Assembly (NCBI GenBank): GCA_036784855.1
Contig: JAZDSV010000015.1
Span: forward strand, 248,001 to 312,000
Origin: Aphelidium insulamus
Taxonomy: Eukaryota > Aphelidiomycota > Aphelidea > Aphelidiaceae
Reading direction: 5' to 3'
Length of the DNA: 64,000 nucleotides
The translations under genes were made by a program, and so were the position numbers. A model generated the notes under the pieces. That model was not told where the DNA came from. It ran no database searches and saw only the letters and a program-made list of their open reading frames with translations. Below are positions 34,162-45,129 of this stretch, piece by piece (position 1 is the stretch's first letter; each line of letters begins with the position of its first letter).

Positions 34162-35010
34162 CTAATTATGCCTAAAAAACTTCATGGCTATCCTGTATAG
34201 CGTGTCAGCTATGCACAGATATATATGTATGTATAAACATGTGTGCCAGGCGTACCAGTTCCACACCACTGCAGTGAGTGTGACGGGAAACAGAGTGATG
34301 GGCACCAGATAGCAGTAGTAGCGGTCATCGCGCACTCTGTCCAGAATCTTTATGCAACAGAGAGAGTGTGTGTGAGAGATGCATAATGTAGTCTGGGCAT
34401 GCCCACTACCTTGTTGCCGGTGACGGGCATAAACTTGCTGACCACTATCGAGTACATGGACACGGTGAAGAGGACGTAGGTGCACACTAGCAGACACGCG
34501 CCCATCAGCCACGTGTAGTCGGGCTCCTGCTGCCGGTCCAGTAGTCGGAGTGGTCGCGCGGCCTGCAGAGCTTCTTGTCGATAGAGATTCGGGGTGCCAC
34601 GCTCTGCCTGCTCCGACTGCGATCCTGCGGTGTGTGGAATGGGCGATGGAGCCGTGGGAGGATAGCTGCTGCCCGAGTGGTGGTGCCCGCGCGAGGCTGC
34701 CTGTCTCGCGAATGCCGAGTGCACCTGGCGTCGTATCTCGGCCGTAGACGTGGATGGGCGCAGTGGCTGCGAGCTGCAGTGCACATGTAGTGACATCACG
34801 TCCACATTATGTATGCATAGTTAGGACATACGGCACGGCGCTAGTGGCGAACAGCGGTCCATCCGGTAGGGACGGCGAGTCCACGGAAAAACCTCTGTTC
34901 AGTATGAGCGGGTCGTGCACGGATGGCAAGGTGTCTCCGGGTGCGGGCGGACGCGTACGGCGATGGCGATGGCCCCCGGTGGCCAGTGGTGATGACGCGT
35001 CGCTGTTCAT
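34162..35010 (-). CDS. PIGY: PIG-Y-like subunit of GPI-GlcNAc transferase
   Basis: Four exons on the minus strand. The N-terminus is disordered (MNSDASSPLATGG). Two membrane spans follow: TWLMGACLLVCTYVLFTVSM and VPITLFPVTLTAVVWNW, flanking a conserved loop (SKFMPVTGNK joined by splicing to ILDRVRDDRYYC). The final exon, reached through an acceptor just after TATACAG, gives IAMKFFRHN. This agrees with the C-terminus of human PIG-Y (KLFRHN) and with the plant form of the protein. PIG-Y is a small subunit of the enzyme starting GPI-anchor synthesis on the ER. The N-terminal extension of about 130 residues is not known from the human protein. Confidence 0.82.
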
Positions 35011-35347
35011 TTAACTCTACGAAGGCCTCATTACATACTGCGAATTCGGACTATTTTTCAAATTCACACGTGCCATTCACATATATGCTATAACTGCACT
35101 TTTTGTTCAACAAATTTGTGCCATAATGTAGGTTTCAACTTTTACCCTGTCGATATCTACATCTTACAGACACAATTCTCGGGAGAGAGAAGTGATCGCC
35201 GATGCCTGCATTCTTTAATGAATGTTGTGTTGGCATTTTATGTAAAAATAATGCCACATTAATACATTCTATAAAAACTGCCATTTGCCATATTGATTAA
35301 TGATTTATGATAAATTATAAGTGCTTCTTGCAACTTGATTGCGCATG
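35011..35347. other. Intergenic, no gene seen
   Basis: AT-rich gap of 337 bases holding the 5' side of the PIG-Y-like gene and the 3' side of the next minus-strand gene. Nothing is recognised. Confidence 0.4.
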
Positions 35348-36070
35348 TTACTTGGCACTGAGCCTTTCTCTAAAGGCCTTCTCTCTGACTCGATTATAGT
35401 TGCAGATACTACCTTTGCACTTGATCAAACTACATTTTCGTCCTCCTTTACTCATCTTGAAATCGTTTAGCGGGACATAGTAGTCATCGTGGTTCTCTTT
35501 TGCATCAGCTTCCATGGCTTCGTGTTTCATTGTGCATGCATCGTCAGTGTAAAATTTTGTAATTAAGAAGAGACCCTTTGTACCGTCATCCTTCTTCGTC
35601 ACAGTTTCACGATGAAAGTAATAAATTTCACCATTTCGGTCTGTGTAGGAATTATCTTTTCTATACGTACAATACCGTAGTCGAAACACATCAATTTGAT
35701 TGCTTTCAAATCGTGCATCCGCTTGTATTACAACAAAACGCGCCGTCTCATTCCTGAGCCACGTCGTAGGCAAGTCAGACCACCCTTTATCAAGAGATTT
35801 CCCATATTTTGGTGCTGCTTTACTCGCAATATTGGCCACCGTTGGCAGAAGCTTCTGGTAATTTTCATAGCACTCTGAATAGCCAATTGTTGCTGTTTGT
35901 CCATTTACGTCTTCAAAATATGCGTCATACCAGCCGCATGTGGCTTCAAAGCTGAATTCAATCGTCATCGATTCAAGGGCTGGCAAACCGTAACGAGCAG
36001 AAATTCGCGCTGTTTCAGCGTTAGCAGTGGTAGCTGCGCAGATAGCAAGAATGATTAAAATCGATTGCAT
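35348..36070 (-). CDS. Predicted secreted cysteine-containing protein
   Basis: An intronless 240-residue protein starting at ATG 36070 with a strong signal peptide (MQSILIILAICAATTANA). The mature protein has about nine cysteines and is rich in tyrosine, threonine and lysine, with a basic C-terminus. It contains segments such as CGWYDAYFEDVNGQTATIGY and RNGEIYYFHRETVTKKDDG that look like a beta-rich fold. No family is recognised. Base composition is AT-richer than neighbouring housekeeping genes. It joins the other single-exon secreted genes here; a role outside the cell is likely but unknown. Confidence 0.68.
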   Translation of the reverse strand: MQSILIILAICAATTANAETARISARYGLPALESMTIEFSFEATCGWYDAYFEDVNGQTATIGYSECYENYQKLLPTVANIASKAAPKYGKSLDKGWSDLPTTWLRNETARFVVIQADARFESNQIDVFRLRYCTYRKDNSYTDRNGEIYYFHRETVTKKDDGTKGLFLITKFYTDDACTMKHEAMEADAKENHDDYYVPLNDFKMSKGGRKCSLIKCKGSICNYNRVREKAFRERLSAK

Positions 36071-36679
36071 TGTACTCTTGACACGTTAAGTTGACTGTTG
36101 TGGCTGTTGCGGTTTTGTAGTGCTGTAGTACAGTGAATGTCTCACAGCCAATCCCGTGCAAGATAGTGTCACACAGAATGGCACAATCTATAAACTTCTC
36201 TGAGAAATATATATAAATATTCACGTAATACACTACCACTAAATTATGAGGCGTCACAATTACAAATGAGAAACAGCATCTCATCAAACATGAAGAATAT
36301 GCGAGAACAGCTTCGCGGATGGCGCCTAAAAGAAACATTTTAATATATTAGTTTTGACTTTTCTGGTTGTACCTAAATTGGACTGAACTCCACAATGTTA
36401 CTTTAACGTAGAGACTCTCGCCCGTCAAGAAGTATTCAGACTATGTGTGTACATATGTTGATAGCCATTCCGCACATATGATTTGACTGTGGACACACCG
36501 CATAGACCTATTTAATCTACGAAGTCACCCCATTCATCCCTACATAACACCTACATACAGGTGAAATTGTAACGGAGAATATCTATCGGCAATAAACAAG
36601 CAAGAATTGCGGCAGCGTAAACATAAGCGGCAAAACACACGCACAATACACAGTTGCAAATTTAACTAGCAAGATTACA
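36071..36679. other. Intergenic, no gene seen
   Basis: About 610 bases between the secreted gene and the GlyRS gene, which are divergent. AT-rich with a TATATATAAATA stretch near 36208-36219. In the GlyRS frame it contains stops up to 36595. Confidence 0.4.
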
Positions 36680-36685
36680 ACGATT

Positions 36686-39383
36686 TTGCACCGCGCTTCA
36701 AGTGGCCGCGCAGCATTCTTTGCCAACTGCTACACCACGTCGACACGTGCATTACGCGTCCGTTTGCCCGCTCTCCGACGACCCTTAAGTGCCAGTACCG
36801 TCATTCACCTCGCTGCAATGCCTCCCCCCGTCGACGGTGTCGCGTCTGGCGATGACAGCAAAGTGCAAGAGTGCCGCCAGCGCCTGGAACAGCAAGCCGC
36901 CACCGTGCGCCGGCTCAAGGCCGATGGAGCCGGCTTGCTAAAGTCCAAGGAGGAGCTGCAGCCAGAGATTGCGCGTCTACAGGCGATCAAGGCCGAGCTG
37001 GCCGCGCTGGAGGCCACCATGCCCACCGCCGCCCAGCGACCGCAGTTTGACCGCGCGTCGTTTGAAGAGCTGCTGCGCCGCCGCTTCTACTATGCACCCG
37101 CGTTTGGAATATACGGCGGTGAGTGTGCTGTGTATATTTATGAGATGTAGCACAGCTTATCCCCCCGTGCCAGGTGTGTCTGGGCTTTACGATTATGGGC
37201 CGCCCGGCAGCGCGTTGCAGGCCAACATTGTGGACGCGTGGCGCAAGCATTTCGTGCTGGAGGAGGACATGCTGGAGCTGGACACAACCATTCTCACGCC
37301 GCACGATGTTCTGAAAACGTCTGGACACGTTGACCGCTTCTCGGACCTGATGTGCAAGGACTTGAAGACTGGCGAGATCTTTCGCGTGGACCATTTGGTC
37401 GAGGCCGAGTTGGAGCGAAGGCTGGCTGCTACTGGCGCCCCCGCCAAGTCAAAGGCAAAGGGCGGTGCTGCGGCGCCACCACCGCTCACTGACGCTGAGC
37501 GTAGCCGAGGCGAAATTCATTCTTGCGCAGGTATTTGCATATATGCGTCGATGATGTGCGATGGCTGACATGAACACAGATTGATGGCTACAACCAGGAG
37601 CAGCTGTGCGAAATTATTGCCAAGTTTTCTATAAAGTCTCCGGTGGGAAATGAGTTGTCGCCGCCCGAAGTGTTTAACCTGATGTTTGGGACACCAATCG
37701 GTCCCACTGGGCAACTCAAGGGGCAAGTTGCCATTGAACTCATATATGTACGATATATTGACACAATTTACAGATTTCTGCGCCCCGAGACGGCTCAGGG
37801 CCAGTTTGTCAACTTCAAGAAACTGTTGGAATTTAACAATGATCGCATGCCGTTTGCATCGGCTCAAATTGGCCGCGCATTCCGCAATGAGATTTCTCCT
37901 CGTGCCGGGCTGCTGCGCGTTCGGCAAGTTTAATAGCAATTTGTGTGATATTCTTATTCTTTGTAGCGAGTTTTTGATGGCCGAGATCGAACACTATGTG
38001 CATCCGGAGCAGAAGGACCACGCGCGCTTCCACGAGGTCGCCAACGTCGAGTTGAACATTCTGCCAGCCGCAGTGCAAATGGAGGGCAAGTCGCAGGTTG
38101 TGCGCATGACTATCGGCGAGGCAGTGGCCAACGGCACCATCAACAACCAGACACTGGGATACTTTTTGGCGCGCGTGAATCTGTTCCTGCTCAAGATCGG
38201 CATCAAAGAGGACAGGCTCCGCTTCCGTCAACACCTGCGCAATGAGATGGCCCACTACGCATGTGACTGCTGGGATGGCGAGATTGAAACGTCATATGTA
38301 CGAAAGATGGTATTATTTCGTCTTTTAACTCATCACCATGTGCAGGGCTGGATTGAATGCGTGGGCTGTGCCGACCGCTCAGCCTATGACCTGACCAAGC
38401 ATACTGAGCGCACCAAAGAGCGCCTGGTTGCACGGCAAAAGTTGTCTGCACCCGAGACCAGACAACGCACTGTGCTGGAGCTGAACAAGAAATTGTTTGG
38501 ACCCGCATTCAAGAAGGACGCCAAAACAGTCGAGACGTATCTGATGGCCTTTGATGACGCACAGCTGCTGAAGCTGGACGCCGATTTGAAGAATGGGCAA
38601 GTCGAGTGATTACTGTATCATTGTTGTGTAGTAATTGGTAATTGGTGTGTAGCCCCGTTGAGGTTGTTATAGACGGGTCCAAGTTTAGCATCGCGCCAGA
38701 ACATGTCAAGGTGGCCACAGTGATCGAGACTGTGCACGGTATGTGAATGCGATAAGAGTAGCGTTTATCTACTGATGATCTACAATGTCGTAGTGCTCGA
38801 GTACATTCCCAGCGTGATTGAACCATCGTTCGGCATTGGCCGCATACTCTACTCGCTGATGGAGCATGTGTGGTGGCGTCGTGAGGGCGACGAGAACCGC
38901 CACGTGCTCTCATTCCCGCCCGTGGTAGCGCCAAGCAAATGTCTGATTGTGCCGCTCAGCTCCAACGATGCCTTCACTCCGCACGTGCAAACCATCAGTA
39001 TGTCAAGTTGAAAGTTGAGTGTTATTGATTTGACACTTTCTCGTAGCCCGCCTACTGCGCAAGGCTGGCGTGCCAAGTCGAGTGGATGATTCCGCCAGCT
39101 CAATTGGCCGTCGATATGCACGCAACGACGAGCTGGGAACCCCGTTTGGTATCACTGTAGACTTTCAAACCGTGCAAGATGGCACTGTCACTCTGCGTGA
39201 ACGTGACACTACCAAACAGATACGCGACTCCGTAAGCATATGGACAATATCTTTTTCTCGTATTAATTGCTTGTTCAGGCCGAGGAAATCACCCAGTTAG
39301 TCAAAGAGTTGAGCGAGGGCACTCTGCTGTGGTCCCAAGTGCTGGAGAAACATCCGCTCTTTGTGCAGCAGGAGCTGGAGTAG
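36686..39383 (+). CDS. GRS1: Glycyl-tRNA synthetase, dual localisation likely
   Basis: Class II aminoacyl-tRNA synthetase charging glycine. The first in-frame ATG is 36818 (cytosolic start, [13 protein letters not shown]). Upstream the frame stays open to about 36596 without ATG and encodes an arginine-rich presequence from a TTG at 36686. Nine introns follow, three with GC donors (GCAAGT) near 37721, 37926 and 38596. Class II motifs appear in YLRPETAQG-like [52 protein letters not shown] and [14 protein letters not shown]. The C-terminal anticodon domain ends VQQELE at 39383. In exon 2, around 37495-37507, one extra base must be skipped to connect DAERS to [14 protein letters not shown], so this copy carries an apparent single-base frameshift. 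Confidence 0.9.
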
Positions 39384-39424
39384 AACCGGCGAGATTATAT
39401 CATGAAATATGACGTCAATACAGC

Positions 39425-39430
39425 AATAAA
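39425..39430 (+). terminator. AATAAA polyadenylation signal of GlyRS
   Basis: Canonical AATAAA 42 bases after the GlyRS stop. Confidence 0.55.
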
Positions 39431-39529
39431 GCTAAACGATGGCCTCCACATTGTGTTGTGTGCGCGCTGTGCAATTAATCGATCTGTTTTGTAGCCAACT
39501 CATTACGTCATCGCTTGTTCACGCAAAAG

Positions 39530-41108
<1,579 letters not shown>

Positions 41109-41347
41109 GATGGCTTGCTGCATAGCTTTCGATAAATACATGGAATCCATTATATGGAATTTGCTAGTGGTGTCTACCCTCTTTTCTATGTACAAATTAG
41201 TCGATATCGTCGATTTCTCCATATAATGTAGTAGCTCAAAGCAATTTGCTGGTCGCACCGAAACAGACTTCTGCAGCTGACAAATATGTGTCGATGCTTC
41301 CATCTGTCATTGCAAAATAAATATCTAAATTTGTCCATTATGAAAGA

Positions 41348-41871
41348 TCATCTGCCGCCATTTTTACGTATCCATTGCGCTGTATGGTGATGATTACGTC
41401 GCGCCCACATCAAACACTTTCGGAAATTCCACGGACAGCCATTAGCACGCGCCCACTGCAGCACTTCCAAGTGTCCGTTTACTGCAGCACTTGAACACGT
41501 CTGTTCATCCCATAACATCCATTTGCGCGTGCCCATTGCAGCACGCTCAAATGCCCACCCTTTGCAGCATTCGAGCAAGTTTGTTCATCCCACGGACATC
41601 CATTAGCCCGTGCCCACTGTAGCACTGCCAGCTGCCCGTTCAACGCAGCATTTGAACACATTGTTTTATCCCACGGACATCCATTAGCGCGTGCCCATTT
41701 GAGTTCATGCAAAGAGACGGCTTTGACTATAAAGGTTTTGTTGCCAAACAGCACTCGACATTGTTCTCTAAATGTTCGACAGACTGAAGCCACTCGTAAG
41801 TAGTGACCTCTACCGACGTGTTGGAGGATTTTATTCCACACTTCCGGCGGCATTTGCGACATAATATTCAT
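41348..41871 (-). pseudogene. F-box-like protein with GCPWD repeats, one frameshift
   Basis: Starts at ATG 41871. The N-terminal MPPEVWNKILQHVGRGHYL is F-box-like. It is followed by about four repeats of about 26-33 residues with the pattern LKWARANGCPWDxxTCSNAAxxGHLxVLQW, an ankyrin-like repeat common in giant viruses, amoebae and stramenopiles. At about 41508-41516 one base is missing (ARANGC|YG), which shifts the frame to a short tail. Adding the base restores WDEQTCSSAAVNGHLEVLQW and a final exon-less end at a stop near 41348. Either the gene has decayed or a sequencing error is present. I do not claim an origin by transfer; the repeat type is widespread. Confidence 0.65.
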
Positions 41872-42203
41872 CGTTGGACGGATAAACTACCAACTGACCG
41901 TGCCGCTTAATTTGATTGCAACTGTGTGCACCAAAAGACTTACTTTGCACCATGATCGCACTACAATAATGTATTATTGGAAGTACAGATAAAGTAATGG
42001 CACATTTTGTAAGATCAGACAGCTTTCCACTGACTGGTAGTGGACTTGGACGGGTAGAAATATTATGGTCACGTGGAAGGCCACCAGACTGTTAGTATTA
42101 AACAACGGGTAATATAGAAGGCTGGTCAATACAATTATGCGATCACACAGGCAACCCTGGCTAATTAAGCATCATCAAGTAAAAATTCTAGCAATACCGC
42201 GAT
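41872..42203. other. Intergenic, no gene seen
   Basis: About 330 bases between the divergent F-box and eIF6 genes. AT-rich, no feature recognised. Confidence 0.4.
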
Positions 42204-42725
42204 ATGGCAGTCCGTACGTTCACTTGTGCACACACGCAACTCTCATACCCGCTTGCATACTAACTACACGCGCATGCTTGTGTACAGGCGCCCAATTCGA
42301 GAACAGCAATGAAATCGGCGTCTTTTCACGCCTGACCAACTCGTACTGCCTGGTGGCGGTTGGGGGCTCGGAAAACTTTTACAGGTACGTCTGCCACGCG
42401 CAATAACGCGTATTTTTTGCCTATCTTTGGTTGTGTGGCTGACTCGCTCTCCCTGCGTGCAGTGTATTCGAGGGAGAGCTGGCAGAGACGGTGCCCGTCA
42501 TACACACGTCCATCGCGGGCACCCGAATCGTGGGCCGCATGACGGTTGGCAATCGACACGGCCTGCTGGTGCCCAACACCACCACGGACCAGGAGCTGCA
42601 GCATATTCGGAATGCCTTGCCGGAAAAGGTGGCCATTCAGCGCATTGAAGAGCGGTTGTCGGCGCTGGGCAATGTGATTGCCTGCAATGACTATGTGGCG
42701 CTAGTGCACCCCGATATCGATCGCG

Positions 42726-42767
<42 letters not shown>

Positions 42768-43269
42768 CTTGTGTTGTAAATACGCGCTCATCATTCCAGG
42801 AAACGGAAGAGATTATTGCCGATGTGTTGCAGGTGGAAGTCTTTCGCCAAACTGTTGCCGACAATGTGCTGGTGGGCAGCTATGCCGTGCTCAGCAACCA
42901 AGGCGGCCTGGTTCACCCAAGAACCCCGGTGCAAGACCTTGACGAACTATCGTCACTGCTGCAAATTCCTCTTGTGGTATGTGTGCTACTACTTTAAGCA
43001 AGAAAGGATGGGCTAAAGCGTCAACTCACAGGCCGGAACCGTTAATCGGGGATCCGATGTCCTGGGAGGTGGCCTGGTGGTGAATGACTGGAGCGCGTTT
43101 GCCGGCCTGGACACCACCAGCACAGAGCTATCTGTTATTGAGAGCATATTCAAGCTGCAGGACGCGCAGCCGACCGCCATAGTGACAGAGATGCGGGACT
43201 CGCTAATTGACAGGTTTGCATAGGTTGTGCGCGTATATTAATGTAATTGACACTTGCAGTTTCCTATAA
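42204..43269 (+). CDS. TIF6: Translation initiation factor 6
   Basis: eIF6 (yeast Tif6) binds the 60S subunit, is needed for its biogenesis and prevents premature joining. Six exons join in frame. A tiny first exon gives MAV and part of the following arginine codon, then after an intron [20 protein letters not shown]. Further motifs are [59 protein letters not shown] and [13 protein letters not shown]. The third intron is a (TA)n run. The last splice leaves SFL and a TAA at 43267-43269, making a short C-terminus. The pentein repeats are complete, and the final phospho-serine tail of animal eIF6 is absent, as expected for fungi-like forms. Confidence 0.94.
42727..42763. repeat. (TA)n microsatellite in eIF6 intron
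   Basis: About 18 TA units fill the middle of an eIF6 intron (donor GTATGTATAT). Several other introns in the window carry similar TA or GT runs. Confidence 0.85.
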
Positions 43270-43355
43270 TCGTTGGTTGGTCTGGCACAGCAGTGGCACC
43301 GACGTACACACATGTATATTGAGGGCCACTGGCGAACCATCTCCGTATATGTGCC

Positions 43356-43361
43356 AATAAA
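43356..43361 (+). terminator. AATAAA polyadenylation signal of eIF6
   Basis: AATAAA 87 bases after the eIF6 stop and ahead of the G-alpha gene. The rest of the 43270-43573 gap shows only a (CA)n run at about 43501-43519. Confidence 0.5.
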
Positions 43362-43573
43362 GCGCGTGGTTAGACACTTGCTGGCTGGAAATAGCACCAA
43401 AACGTGCACGCGACAGTTGCCACGTGTTTGTTGAGATTGTAACAGTTAGTATCGCGCGTTAGTCACTGGACGTGTTGGCCGAGCAGTGTCCATTCGGGTC
43501 GTCCCTGTCTCTGTCACGCGCACACACACACACACACACCCAGCAACTCTACCACCGCCACCACCACCACGTG

Positions 43574-44963
43574 ATGGGTGCCTGTTTCTCCGCGACCGAC
43601 AGCGAGACCAAGGTGCACGACAGTCGCTCCGCCGCCATTGACAAGTATCTGGCGGATGAGCGTAAAAAGACGGCGTCCCAACGCACCATCAAACTGCTGC
43701 TACTCGGTACCGTGGACAGTATTGTAACTGTATCGCGCAATGGCTACATGTGATGCATGCAGGGCCGGGCGAGTCGGGCAAGAGCACCATTGCCAAACAG
43801 ATGAAGATCATTCACATGAACGGCTATTCACACACGGAGCTGCTCGAGTACAAGACGACAATCTTCAAGAACCTGTTTGAGTGTGTGTGGAGTATCATTG
43901 ATGCATCGGAGCGTTTCAAACACGCGTATGCCGACCCGGCCTGCAAGGTCTGTTCGCTGACAATGATGTCGCTTCACACCTGACGCGTACTTGCTTGCAG
44001 GACTTTGAAAAATCGCTGTTGGCTAAAAAGTCATCGCCAACGCTCACACTGACAGTCGAGGTCGCGCACATGATCCGCACGCTGCTGCAGGACCCTGCGA
44101 CCAAGAAAACCATGGCGCGGGCCAGTGAGTTCTCGCTGCTGGACTCGGCCAACTAGTGCGTATATACGATATATTGATACAACTCCATGAGCACAAAATA
44201 TTAAAATCGCAGCTTTTTTGAACACTTGGACCGGATATCCAGCGCGCACTATGTGCCCACCGAAGATGATATCCTGCGGTCAAGGGTCAAATCTACCGGC
44301 ATCAGCGAAATCCGCTTCACCATGGACAAGCTTCATGTTACCATGTACGATGTGGGCGGCCAGCGGTCCGAGCGGAAAAAGTGGATCAATTGCTTTGAGG
44401 ATGTCACGTCGGTGATATTTGTAGTCGCACTGAGCGAGTATGACCAGGTTCTGCTGGAAGACTCTACGCAGGTACTTTTGATATTAATAATGGACCCTAA
44501 TCATTAAATCTTCAGAATCGGATGGCCGAGAGCTTATTGCTGTTTGACGCCATTGTGAATAGCAAGTGGTTTGCCAAGTCTTCGATAATCTTATTTTTGA
44601 ACAAAATGGACTTGTTCAAGGAAAAGTTGAAAACCGTGCCGCTCTCCAAATACTTTCCCGAGTATTCAGGTTTGCATAATCATAATCGTTGCACTATTGA
44701 TAATGTATTATCTAAATGTCATGTAGGCGACGATGATTTTACCAAGGCGTCAAAGTTCATGTTTTGGCGGTTCAAGCAGTTGAATAGGGGCAATTTAGAG
44801 CTTTATCCGCATTTGACCTGCGCCACCGATACTAGACAAAGTACGCTATTGCAGCATGATGTATTCCAATGAGCTTACCACATTCACCACAGTCAAAGTA
44901 GTTTTTAACGCGATCAAAGATACATTAATCAAGAATTCATTGAAAGATACTGGGCTACTTTGA
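43574..44963 (+). CDS. Heterotrimeric G protein alpha subunit
   Basis: A G-alpha subunit that couples a membrane receptor to effectors. Seven exons. The N-terminus [11 protein letters not shown] has the glycine for myristoylation and a cysteine for palmitoylation. The P-loop [10 protein letters not shown] is created by splicing. Switch I is in [10 protein letters not shown] (arginine for GTP hydrolysis and the threonine). Switch II is [12 protein letters not shown], which also holds the catalytic glutamine. The NKMDLF motif binds guanine, and TCATDT near the C-terminus is the TCAT loop. The C-terminus is KDTGLL, where Gi/o proteins usually have CGLF; the cysteine that pertussis toxin modifies is replaced by threonine. 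Fungal Gpa-type subunits are the likely relatives. Confidence 0.94.
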
Positions 44964-45129
44964 CAAAGACTACTATATATCATCGCACGCCATACGCATA
45001 CTTACCACCATGTTACGCAAATAGAAACCATTGTTGACATAGAGTCAGCTATATTTCGGGAAATTGACGTGCGTCACAGTAATACCTACCACAACCACAG
45101 ACAAAAAATGACAGCCAAATGGATGCAGC

